From: Atrichornis clamosus
Lineage: Eukaryota > Chordata > Aves > Passeriformes > Menuridae
Assembly (NCBI GenBank): GCA_013400975.1
Contig: WBMZ01008660.1
Location: 95,642-159,641 of the forward strand
Direction: 5' to 3'
DNA length: 64,000 nt
The translations under genes were made by a program, and so were the position numbers. Shown piece after piece: positions 43,868 through 55,900 of the stretch; the stretch's first letter is position 1; every line of letters begins with the position of its first letter. A model generated the notes under the pieces. That model saw only the letters and a program-made list of their open reading frames with translations. It searched no databases and was not told the origin of the DNA.

Positions 43868-46439
43868 AGGCCAGTTGTTCAGTATTTTATTCAAGAGGAA
43901 ATATACACACACCTCTCCCTGGCAGGGGGAGCAGCCAGCCCAGGGCACGGCTGGGCCAGCACAGCCACGCCAGTGTTTGTGCAGAGGAAAGAGACCCGGT
44001 CTTGTGGGAGCGTTTCCAAGCTGGGCTGTGATGGAGCACAGGGACATCCCTGCGGCTGGGCCCTGCCCGAGCGCTCTCCAGCAGCCCTGGCACTCCCCAC
44101 AGCGCCACTGACCATTTCCAGGAACAACAGAAGGAAGAGGCAGCTTATTGTGCTTAAGACATCTGAACAAATCCTGGGTAGGAGACACTCACAGCTTGTG
44201 GATATTGCTAATTACTTACAGTTAAGAAAGGATGGATCCCGGCAGGGACAGGAGCCTGTGGGCCCACGGGACCTCGTGGGGGGTCTTGGCCACCAGCACC
44301 CCTGAGGTGACTACGCTTGCAGCCGGTGCCCAGTGGGGCTGTGGCTCCTGCTTGCCTGCAAACAAGGTGAGCTTGTGCTGGATCGGGGGGTGCTGCTCAC
44401 CCTCCCTGCCCTCGGTGCCCCAGGGAGAGCTGGCAAGGAGCACCCTGCCCTTGGGAAAGGCCCTGCTGCTGCCAGCCCACCCATCCTTCCTGGAAGGAGA
44501 AGCTGCTCCCAGGGGAGGAAGAGCCTTCCTCTTTGTGGGAGGAAAGCTCAGACAGGCCAGGCACAAGAGTGAGCTTGTTCAGCTCTCCACTCAGATTACA
44601 ATTGAAAGGTTAAATATGAATAAATGCTGTAGGTTTATACATAATGTTTCCTTCTATGTATGGAATGTGTCTGAATGGTCCAAAGACACCAAAACGTTGT
44701 TAGAAACCTTAGCCAAGAAAGACAACCTCACCCTTAGAAAAGAAAGAAATCCTATTCAGTTTTACTACAGCCTTTGTATTTTCAGGTGCCTTGTGAGAAT
44801 GTATCTGTTCATGCAATGGCCCAAGTTCCTTGTTTTACAAGCATTGCACATTTTTAGGTAAGTCATCAAAACTATAAAACCTATTATTTTTGTCTGAAAG
44901 TCTTAGTCTAAAAAGTACAGCATCACTTCATATCCACCCATGGAAACTCCCAGACACGCGCATGTGCACAGACACACACTGTTGCCTAAACGTCTTCTAA
45001 AGATACTGATTACAAAGTGTATAAAATTGGAAATACATTGTCAGGATACAGTGAGAGATGAGCCATCCTCTACCACGGACTATAATCTAGGATCAGTCAC
45101 TAACTGTACACGTTTATACAGCCTTGGCTTCACCAGGGACTTCTGAAACGCAAACAGCAACTACACAAAGACAGCAGTAACGCTGCGGGAACACAGGAGT
45201 TACTGACTCCAGCTCACTGGGGCTGCCTGGAATCTGAGAGCGACGTTTCTGTTTCCTTCAAGCAGGGCTGAAACTGAACCTCCTGTGAGACAGCTCCCAC
45301 TACCAGCCGTGTGAGGGACCCCTGCTCCGAACCCGCTCCTGGACTGGGAGCGATGGAGCAGGAGCCAGAGCCTCCTCTCTCCACTGGGATGACCTTAGGC
45401 TGCATTTTAACAAGCTCAGTGCCACCGAGCCCGTGGCCAACTCCCAGGGGCACCTCCACACTGTCCCCAAGCTCTGCCGACACAGTGGTGTGGCTGGTAA
45501 AATCCTGTTTGTTTAAACTTTGTTATTCTTCAGGCAAGTGCAGGCCCTGAGGCCGTTTGGTCCTGAGTGTCCGGCACCAAAGAGCCCAGGAGGAGGCAGA
45601 GCCGAGGGTGGGTCACGCGTGTTTGGAGGTAGTCGCTTCCTTCGCCTGTCCTGGTACTCCCCAGTCCGGTGTGGTATTGGTTAGATGGTTGTGCTCCCCC
45701 TCTGCCTGCTCCTGCACCTGTAAAAGCCTTCCCAAGATCCAGGCAGAGGAAAGGGACCAGCTGGATTCAGGCAACTCATCCCCCTCCAGAGCAAGACCCG
45801 CCTTCTCGGGAGATTTCAGAGTCTGACCTACCTCAGCAGCTGCTCCGTGCATAGCCTGGAGAAAAGTTGGAGGCACTTTGTGCATTCTCTAGCCTGCCAT
45901 TCCAACCCGCTGGAGGTGTGGTGCCGACAGCCCTAGGGCAGGGTCGCACCAGCACGAGGGAAGGGGCCGGACAAGGCGCCAGGACAGACAGAGCCAGGAG
46001 GAGCCTCGTGTAGCTGTTTGAGCAAGAGTAAGGGCACCTCCGTTTGCTGCTCCAGGCGGGCACCCTCCGCGCTCTGAGGGACCCCTGCAAACAACCTGAC
46101 GGGTAGAAACGTCTCGAGTGGCACGTCCTCGTGTGAGAAAAGTTGTGTGTGGGGTAACCCAGACCCACAAAAGAGCCTATTTCTGCTATAAAAGTCTTAA
46201 GACTTGTCACTACCTTACGTGCTGACGTGGGAGAGCTGATCAGGCTGAGAATGTGTTAAAATTGCTCAGGCTGCTGCCAGTTCACCATATGTAAGTCCTG
46301 TGACCGCGCTCCCGTGAGGAATCTGAAATATCAAGTGCACTGGAAAAAAGGGATTGTCAGAAAAAAACAGAAAATAGAAATACTACAAAAGCAACGTTAC
46401 TGAGTGGGAAGTGGACTGAGCCGACGCCGACCTGTGGGG
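43868..46439 (-). other. C3orf70: C3orf70 3' UTR
   Basis: About 2.6 kb following the TGA at 46,440 on the - strand, ending just after the AATAAA at 43,886-43,891. It has AU-rich words (ATTTA twice near 44,605-44,625) and AT-rich single-copy blocks at 44,570-45,150. A long 3' UTR is also known for the mammalian gene. The extent is inferred from the poly(A) signal only. Confidence 0.6.
43886..43891 (-). terminator. C3orf70 poly(A) signal AATAAA
   Basis: On the - strand AATAAAATACTG, the canonical hexamer, about 2.55 kb after the stop. No earlier canonical AATAAA was noticed in this orientation between 46,440 and here. Confidence 0.55.
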
Positions 46440-46996
46440 TCACACAGTGGTTTCTATGGTCTCAATCACTTCCAGCTCGCACTGCGAAGGCGACAGGAGC
46501 GGGCATTCGTCCGGCTCCCAGCTGCTATCCGGGCTGTAGTCTTCCTCTGAGCTCAGCTCGACCACCCCCTCCGTGTCCTCGTCACACGACTCCATGTAGT
46601 GAACCCCCACGGCGTTTATGCCGGAGTCCTCGGAGCTGGAGGGGGACGAGCAGTGGTCCGGCTTTGGCGTGGTGCTCTCCTTGGCGCTGAAGGCGCCGCG
46701 GCCAGAGCCCGGCGCGGGCTGTGCGCGGAGCGGCGCGGGCGGCGGCTGGCGCTGCACGTAGCACATCTTGCCGTTGATGCACTTGACGCGGTAGTTGTCG
46801 ATGAACAGGTCGGCGATGGTGCAGAACTGCGGCGCCTCGGGCGGCAGTGGCGGCTGGAAGGCGGGCGCGAACTTGAGGAAGTGCTCGGTGAGCGACACGG
46901 AGATCTGGATGGTGTTGGGGGACTCGCGGGGGCGGACGGGGATCTCGGTGCTGGGGAGCTGCTCCACGGGCGTCATGGGCTGGTAGACGTATTTAC
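46440..46996 (-). CDS. C3orf70: C3orf70 coding exon 2
   Basis: On the - strand it follows the acceptor TGTCCCCACAG at 46,997 and opens with GTAAATACGTC, finishing Cys59 and reading KYVYQPMTPVEQLPSTEIPV. It carries the conserved core, the Pro/Ala linker, the Ser run HCSSPSSSEDSGINAVG, the acidic tract ESCDEDTEG...SSEEDYSPD and the C terminus EVIETIETTV, with TGA at 46,440-46,442. Confidence 0.96.
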
Positions 46997-49900
46997 CTGT
47001 GGGGACACACAGAAGCAGCGCTTAAAGGTTGTTGTCTTCAAGTCGGAGCCCTCGGCCGTCAACGACCACCAGCAGTTCCCTGCTGGCAGCGGCCGCTGCC
47101 TTCGTGGCCTCTCCTGGTAGGGATTCTCTGACACCTCGTGCTGCAGGTAAGCATAACCTCCCGGGCCCCGGTGCTGCTCCTCTCCCTGCCCCTGCTTCGA
47201 GGACATCACTAATTCTGGAAAATTTACTCCAGGGGCACAACTCCATAGCTGTGCAGTGGGACAGATGCCAAGTCTGCCCACACCCCTTTCCAGGAGAAAG
47301 AAAACTGTCAAGATTCTCAGAGGCTTTTTTCTTCCCTGCTGAGCAGAGCAGTCCTAGTTTACATGTTTGCTACAATGATCAAATTTTTATTATATTATTA
47401 TTATTCTTCCAGTGAGTCTCCTTGAACGTGTTTCCATGTTCTTTGTTTCTGGGGATTAAATCGTGTTTTTCCATGTTATAAACCAGAAGTTCATACATGA
47501 CTGCAATTAGAATTTTAAGGCAGAAAATAAGGGAATTTCCAAGCTATAGAAATGCTTTTGGCATCTTGATTATCTGGTTAAGTAGTCAGAAAATAGGATT
47601 ACGTTGTTTATATTGAGCAGAACAAAGTGTGAACTGAACATCTTCACTAAAAGAAATAAATAAGAGAGCAGAAAATTGGGACTATGTCAGGAAAAACTGA
47701 GAAACCCGAGGCTATGCCCAAGACTGTAAAATGCTGCATTTTATTTGCATGAAGCCTCTGAAAGATTCATGTCTCCCCAGGGGCTCATCCATTGGGAAAG
47801 CACAGATTTCCAGAAGCTCTGTGAGTAGTGGGGCTGTCGGGAGAGTTTTGCTGCACGTGCAGCAAATCCTGCTCTGCACAGGCAGCAAATGCACCAACAG
47901 CGCTGAGGGGCTGCTCGGGAGCTGGGAGCTCTCCAGGGGAGGGGCAGAAAAGTTGCTGCGTTGAGCAAGACTCAGATCTGCCACGTGCTGGTGTGTTTCC
48001 AGCTCAGAGGTAGGTGCAGCCTTTCCCACTGAATTACCCATTCCTTTGGAAAATCACAGAATGGCTCGCGCTGGGATGGACCTCAACTGTCACAGTGCCC
48101 TGGGCAGGGACACTTCCCACTAGACCAGGCTGCTCCAAGCCCCAGGGACGGCTCGCTGCCTCTGCAATGCCTCTCTGCAGCAGAGAATCCCCTCCTGAGG
48201 CCGGGAATCCCTCCCAGCGCTGGGAAGAGCTCTGGCAGCCCTGGCATCGGGGCCATGCCGGCTCTCGGGGCCCACGCGCAGCCTGTGCTCTGCCAGCTCC
48301 GGGACGTCACCGGCGAACCTCGAGCGCTGGGAAGGCTTTTCCCACCCTGCTGTGCTGTCGGTGTTGGAAGGGAAACGGTTCATGTGACAGCCGGCTGGGA
48401 CTTCCAAGGACCGGGAGAACAGCGGAAACGCTCCGGAGCCGAAGGAAGAGCTCTGGAGCATGGGAGAGGCCCCAGGCACGGCGGGGGAAAAGCCCATCCG
48501 TGTGCCGTGGGAGGAGAGCGCAGGCAGAGCCGGCAGCAGCGGGAGGAACAGTCTGGGAATGGCTGTGACCAGCGCCCCTCGAACACCTCATCAAATGCTT
48601 TCTCCCTGCCAGCTGTGGAGCGGTAATTGTTAACGGAGCCACTGGGAAAGCTCAGTGACAGCAAAACAAGCTTTTCCCCTGCCTGCTTGCGAATAAATGA
48701 CAGAAAACACAAAGCCATCCTCTCCACGTGCCCTCTCTGTACCGTACCATGGCGTAGTTCCTAAACCTGCCGTGACTCAGAGGAATGAGGGGCTGGCATC
48801 CAGCAGCTGCACGGTGCAGCCACAGGCAGCGCAGAGCTCTCGCTCCTCCCGCACAGATCCTTGGTTTTGGTGGTCACTGAGCCATGGGGGTTCTTGGATG
48901 CTTCTCAAATCTTGTGGACAGAACTTCCCTAGGAAGCTCCTCACCCTCACAGCCACAGCAGCAGCCCACGGCTTCCTGCCATCTGCTGCTTCTCAGAAAT
49001 CCTTCTGTGAAATTAGTGAACATTAAATATGCCACTGCCTTGCAAAGCCCCACAGCTGATGATTACTGTGCTGATGGCTGGGATAGTGTCTGATAAACTC
49101 AGCTCATGGAAATGCAGCCTGCCCTTGCCTGAAACCACAATGCTCTATTTATCCATGGATTTGGAGTGCTTCCGTGTGTGCTCCATCGACAACCACAGAT
49201 AAAATAAAACCAGATACTGGTGAAAAACATTTCCTCAACTCAGTTTTGTGCCACCTCTATTTGAAGAGTCCAAGGAAGGGTCTGGTGAAGATTTTACCAG
49301 GATCAAGAGAAAAGGTGTCTGTACAAAAGGACACTGTTTTTGCACTGAAAACAGCCACCACGTGCTGGCAGAAGGCTGAGGGATGCTGGGAGGAGAAAGC
49401 AGTGGATTTAAGCCAAGGAAGCTTCCAGCATGGGCATGGAATGGTAAAGCAAAGATTCATCAGTTGGACTTTTTTGGTGTTTTTCCCCTTTTGGGAAAAA
49501 GGGCAGCCGAGGTGTTGCTGGGAGTTCAGCTGGTTGTTTCAGCACTGCGGCAGCTCCCTGCACGTCTCAGGGCTGCCCTGCTGCCACTAATTCCAGGGCA
49601 GGAGCAGAGAGCGGCTGCTCACAGCGGATTTTGCAGCCCGTCTGTGTGACCTCACAGGGGCTGAAACCATTTCCTCATGTTCCAAGGACAAGCTCTGCCA
49701 AGGTAAAGCAGGAATCGGCCAAACACACAACAAAGGGAATTTAATATGTGAACTGATTTCTACATTTCTCTAGAATTCTAGTACAAGTTTGTCAAGTTTC
49801 AGCTGTTCTTAGAGGCAGTTTTAGATAGATTAAACTTGTTTCAAAACATGACCAGGTGCTCAGAGCTGGGCCTGTCACACGGGATCATGGACAATGCTGT

Positions 49901-52900
49901 GCTCACAGCCTCGGTTACCACTCCTCACCCTACATAATGCATGGAAACGCATCAGCCAGGATGCAGCCTATGATAAATAAATGCAGAAATTTAAAAATAA
50001 GATTGCCCCCCACCCCTGCAAGCTTGCAGGATGGACAGGGCTGACTTTTTCACTAAAAATACCCCTAGAAGCACAAGTCCCTGAGTTCTTTTATAATCCA
50101 TCTCAATCTGGTCAAACACCCATGGAAATCAACAGCAATATTTTTGCTGACTCTGAACAGCCAGCAAAGGTCTGTGATAAAACAGTATTTTGAGCACCTC
50201 TTCTGATCCATCCCATTTAATACACCAGCACAGAATTTATTTATTTATTCCAAGTCAGCTGAGGAACTCTGTGGCTGCTGCTGATCCTGTAAATGACAGT
50301 GTTCTGCACAAGTACAGATGCCACACGAAACACTGCATCTCAAGTTGTTTCCTGGGTCACTTCGCCACTGCTGCCCATGTGGAAGGCAGTGAAGGAAAAA
50401 TACTGCACGTGTCAAACACATGCTCAAAAATCAAACTCCAAATCCTGTGAAAAGCAATTTGCTGCATTTGCAGAAGTTTGGAAGTTCTTGTGCACTTTAA
50501 GAGCTGCTACGACGAAGTGTCACTGTTCTGCAGAACTTTCTCCGCAGTTCTACCGCTGCTGTGGCAGAAGGGCTCAGGGGAAACAAGAGCCTGTTCCCCT
50601 CCTGGAAACAGCAACTGTGGGAAATCAGGCTCTGCCAAAAAGACTGCCATGGTAAGTCTCAGTTGTCCATGACTGGTGAGATGATGAGATAAGAGACCCC
50701 AGAAGTAGGTCTGTAGGCTACACTGAACCATTTGTCACCCCAGAGCCTGCTCTGTGCCCAGGGCATTATCCGCCCCCTGCCCTCTGTCTGACCCCTTGCA
50801 GTAACAGCAGCCTGTGCACAAGGAGAAAGCGCCCACTGTCTCTCCATTTCTTCAGCTGACCCTTGTGCCAGCCCCCACACCAATCCAGGGACCTGGCACA
50901 CACTAAAGCCAATACTCCACTGCAGAACAACGATTCGGATGTGTCCGAGGAAGTGAGTGCTGGGCAGTGCTCCTCTCCCTGTTGCTCTGTGCACAGGAAT
51001 ATGATTTCTATTGCCAAATCGGATGGATGCTGTTCCCCAAAGCCTTGGCTCTGTGCCTCCAGCGAGCCTGCCAGCAGGCTAAGGCAGGATCCAGCAGAGC
51101 AGTGAGCTCTATCATCACCGGCACATCTCCAGCAAACTCAGGCAACTTGGAAAAATTTTTATGTTTATGGTACTGATAATCAGAACTATGAGGCTGATTG
51201 ATTGGAAGCTCTATTATAATACCTCCTGCTTCCAAAACTTCAAATCAAGCCTTGAGAAACAAGCCATGAGGTCATTTCTCTCTGATTTTTGGCTAATTGG
51301 GCAGTCTGCATGCATCCTCACCAAACAGACACAGCAGCAATTTCCGTGGCTAATACAAAATAACTTAAGCATGAAATAAGCAGAGGTGCTGCTGGAAGAT
51401 TTTCTTCTCCACTTCCCTCCATCCCAGCATTCTGGTCTGCCTTTGACACTCATTAGCGTGCTTGGCATATTGAAAAAAAATAAGTCCAGCTTTTAGGCGG
51501 TGAGTTTCTCATAACAAATTCTCAAGTTTTACCCTCTCAAAATGCTACTTTGGAGAACTTAGTCCTAATAAATAACAATATGAATTGCACTGCACTTCAG
51601 AAAATGGTAAGAGAGAGCTGTGGATTTTAGGAGCCTAAGTCAGCAGTACACACCATGGATATTTGTTCACATGCAAGGCATTTAGACATCTATTAACTGA
51701 AACATAAAAGCTTTTTTTCATATGTATTCTTCCCCCTGCAGCTGCTGGAACAAGTATTTCTACAGCCTCCCATCTGCCAGCTCATCTATCTCCAAAAATC
51801 AGCGAGGTTAATGAAGACCTGCTACTTGTAGGCTATTGAACGGGACCTGGCTCAGCTGAGGGACTGCTCCCGTGGGGGCTGAGCCCTTGTGGAAATGCCA
51901 GGCCAAGGGGGGCTCCAGGTGAACGGGCTCGCTCCCAATGGATCTCTCCATGCCTTTGGCTGTGGTGGATTCTGCAGAGAGGCTGGAGCTACAACCCCAG
52001 GGCACAGCCCATGGCTGCCACAGGCCCCCCATAGGTGAGGGTGTGTGAAGGGAGCGTCCTGTTCAACAGCACGGAGCTGCTCCTTACCTGCTGGTGACTT
52101 GGTGCTGCCTGGACCTGTGTAACACACCAGTGATCCTCCTGTGGGAAGTCCAATGGGAATCTCACTCCAGCTGTGCCAGATTTTCCTATTGCAACATGCA
52201 ACCCTGCCAAAACATTAAGGTGGCATGGGAAGGGAATTGGTCCCACTATGAAGAACATAAGAAAATTCTAATTAAATACCACACAGCTCTGGAGGAGTGA
52301 AGGCAAAGGAAGCATTCATAATGCATGTGTGACAGGAGACAGCACTGCCTTGGAGGGATTCCACGTTATTCCAAGGAGAGCTCCCTGCACAGCTGTTCTG
52401 TGCATGGAAACCTTGGAGATGAGCCTCTCGAGCACTGGCTTTCCTCACAGCAACAGATATGGAGAACAACCAAGCACTCTTCCAGCAGCACTTGTTCCAC
52501 ATCTCATGGGTGTGGCAGGAGAGCCAAGTCTGGCTGTTTGGGAAGAGCTGGATGCGCAGCCCGCTGCCACCTAAGGAAGCTGTCTGGCACGTGGTGACAG
52601 CGCCGAGCTGCAGTGGTGCCCTGATGCTAGTGTTGGCACGGTGGCCCCAGGACAGTACACAGGTTGTCACACACCCGCCTGGACTCCCAGGGTCCCAGGG
52701 GCAGTGGGTGGCACAGGTTTGCCAGCCCAGCCCGTGGGCACGGGAGGGAAACAGGCATGGCTGCACCGCGGGCACAGAAGAACCTCGGGGCAGGGGGAGG
52801 TTTCCTCCTTCAGACTAAAGCAAAGCTCACTGCACACCCTGGATGGGTTTATGGAGGGCACTCAGCACCCTCAGACTGCTGGAGGTGCCCACCACACCTG

Positions 52901-55900
52901 GTGTTCCCAGGTGCTCAGCAGAGTAGAATTCCATTGGGAAATGTGATGACACTGGGTTGCTGCCTTCCAGCCCTGCTGGCTGAACAGCAGACAAAACAAC
53001 AGCTCTGGTCTTCCTCCTCCTCCTCTCTCTCCAGTTACATGCACAGCTTGGAACAACAAACCCTTGCAAACAGAAATTGCCCAACCATAAATACTGACCG
53101 AGGACTATCACAGCTCCAACCTACACTCAGAGCACAGTACGAGCTTTTCCAGAGGGGCAAGAACAAAAGGAAGGAGAAACCTGGAGCACATTAGCAGGTG
53201 GCATGTGTGAGAAACCCCACTGCTAACCCAGTGTGCACTTCTTTGTGTCGTATGGAACAGCCATTGTGTCATATCCAGCAAAACATCATGGGCTGCATGG
53301 TGGATGTAGGATGTGGAATGAGCCACTGGAGGAAATGGAAAACATTCCAGGACACTGAGGCACTGCCAGATTTACAGTGCAAGCCCAAGTAGAGCCGAAC
53401 TGGGCCACTGGTGGTTATAGTGAGGCATAACTGAAATGCTTGTCCACTTTGAAGAAGCCTCGTAGATAAAGATATGAAACACTTTGGTGCAAGCGATGTT
53501 TTTGCCTTGCATTTCATCCAAACAACTTTGAAAAAGCACAGAGATTGCTCAAACAAATTTCTAGTGTGGGGAATACAAACAGAACATTCCGCATATCTGC
53601 AGGAATTCTAGCAGAACTAGAAGGCTCGGTAAGGGATCATAGAAGAGAAGGCCACAAAGCAATTCAGCAAAGGAACAACAGGAAAAGAAGCCACGCAACA
53701 GGACCTGAGCAGCCTGGAAGTGCAGCAGGAAGGGCTGGCAGGCTCTGCCCTACCAGGAATGTATCACTGCAGACAGCTCCTTCCTGCAGAAGCACCTCCA
53801 CCACAGCAGTAACAAATCCATCCCACTCCAGACCCCATCTGAGCATAGGGATGAACCAGTCTGGTGATGTTCCTGCAGTGGCTCCCCAGCAGTGATTCCA
53901 TGCAGCTGCCAGCTCTCTCCCAGGCAGGAGAGGTGTTCTCTCCCTGCTGTGCAGCCAGACAGCTGTGCCAGCCCCTGACTTGGCGCTTTTCACAGGAAGC
54001 CAAGACAGAAGGGGAAAAAATCAGAAAGTTTTTCTTCATCAAATGTGTATTTTAATGTCCTTTTGTCTTGATCTGTTTTAAATACAAAAAGGATGATGAC
54101 AGTACATGCTGTGAGCTGTCTAAGCCTTTCAGGAGTTTCTGTGCACATCAGCTTAAGAGCAGGTAACACTTAAACGCAAACATACCCTGGAGCTTCCTCC
54201 ATCATCCCTGCTCTTTCCTTTCACTGGTTACATGGATTTACTGGACTTAAAGCAGCCCTGAAGGCTTGAGAGATGTTTCATGCAGCCATAAACCCTCTTA
54301 AAGGGGCTGTATTTGCTCACTAACCCTTGTAAGGGAACAGAATATCAGCACCCAAAAGAGCCATGAGCAGCAGCAGCACACACCAGGTGTGTGTTCTGGA
54401 GGAGCCCTTTCCGTTTGGTACCCGGAGAAGTGTCACACAACCCCAGGTACTACCATGCCACGTTCCAAAAACACAGGCACATAGAAGTGCAGGCATGGAA
54501 AGCACGGCACAGCCTCGGTTACCTCTGCCAGCACAGCAGCTGGGCAACACAAGGATATTCACCTTCCAACATCCCTTCCAAAGCCACCCCTAAAGGGCAG
54601 GACAGCCACTCTTTGCACATTTCCTTGAGAACTTTTATCCCACAAGTTACACTAGATATTTTTAAAATTCAGTAGAGAAAATAGCACAAAATGGCTTAGT
54701 GCTAAATATTTATTCTACAACCCCATCCCTGTGCACCATCTGCTCAAGCTTCAGCATCCCATGGTTTCCATGCAGCCAGTACTGAGTGCACTGATATGGC
54801 AACAAAGCAGGATAAGCACAGCTCTAAGTACCCTCTAGAGAACCCCTTTGTGGGGAATGTAAAGGACTGCTTTCCCTGCCAACGCCCAAAACACATCACC
54901 ACGTGGAGCTGCTGTGTGCAGGTGTGGGCACCAACCCTTCCCTCGGAGGGGTGTGGGATCCAGCAACACTGCAGGAACACATGGAAGCCCAAGAACCACC
55001 ACTGGAGGAGAGGCAGGTGGGTATCACATTGGGCCATCGTGTCACACAGTGCCACTGCAGGCAAGTGACTCAGGGCAGCTGGACAGTGCAGGGGGGGAGC
55101 ACACACAGCTCTCTGCTGTGGCCGGTGAGCCAGGGCTGGCAGAGGTGAGAGTATTGCCCTTGGTTTCACATCCAGAGAGCCAAGATCCCACAGAACCGGC
55201 TGGAGAATGGCTCCTGTGCCACTGGACCAAGGTCTAATGGCATAGGGAGGAAAAGCAAAGCAATAGGTGAGTGTCTCCTTTCACCTGCCCTGCCTACAGC
55301 TGGGCCAATGCTGGGGGCCTGCAGGAAGGCTGCAAGAGCTAGTCAGTCCACCCTGGCACACCTGATGCTTTCCCAGCCTTTGACCAGGGACCAGGGGCAC
55401 ATGTGAGTGTGTGCAAACACATGGAGTGGGACTCAGGGAGGCATGGAAACCCAAGCAGGCAGCTACACAGCATGGAACAGTGAAGCACCCTGCCTGGAAC
55501 AGCTGCAGGTGTGCACCAGGCACCCGTGAGGCAGGGAGAGGGACAGGCATGGAGCCTGGCACAGAGCTGGGCACAGCAGCAGTCATTTCAGGGCTGGGTG
55601 CAAGCACACAACCAAACAAGCAGCCTAAAGAGCAGACGTGGGCTCTCGAGCTCCGCAGTCACCAGTGAGAGCAATACAAATGCATGCCTCTTGTTGAAAT
55701 TGTTTTACAACATAGGTTATGTATAAATTCCAGCTGTTACGTGGCCTAAATTAAAGTATGGGTATGTTAAAAACAAGGCCAGTTGCCAAGCAATCAGATT
55801 TCACTTTCCCAGTAGGTTTTTGACTTCCATCTATGTGAATATACTCAACTATTAGCAAAAACATCTCCAAATTGCACCAACTGCACTTCTTGAGTTCTGT

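Noticed and set aside
44232..44861. 209-codon + frame
   Set aside because: Opposite to the C3orf70 3' UTR; composition random, no family recognised.
46599..47120. 173-codon + frame, Arg/Gly/Val-rich
   Set aside because: Shadow of C3orf70 exon 2 on the other strand.
52664..53194. 176-codon + frame in the C3orf70 intron
   Set aside because: Chance frame; no conserved product or splice signals.
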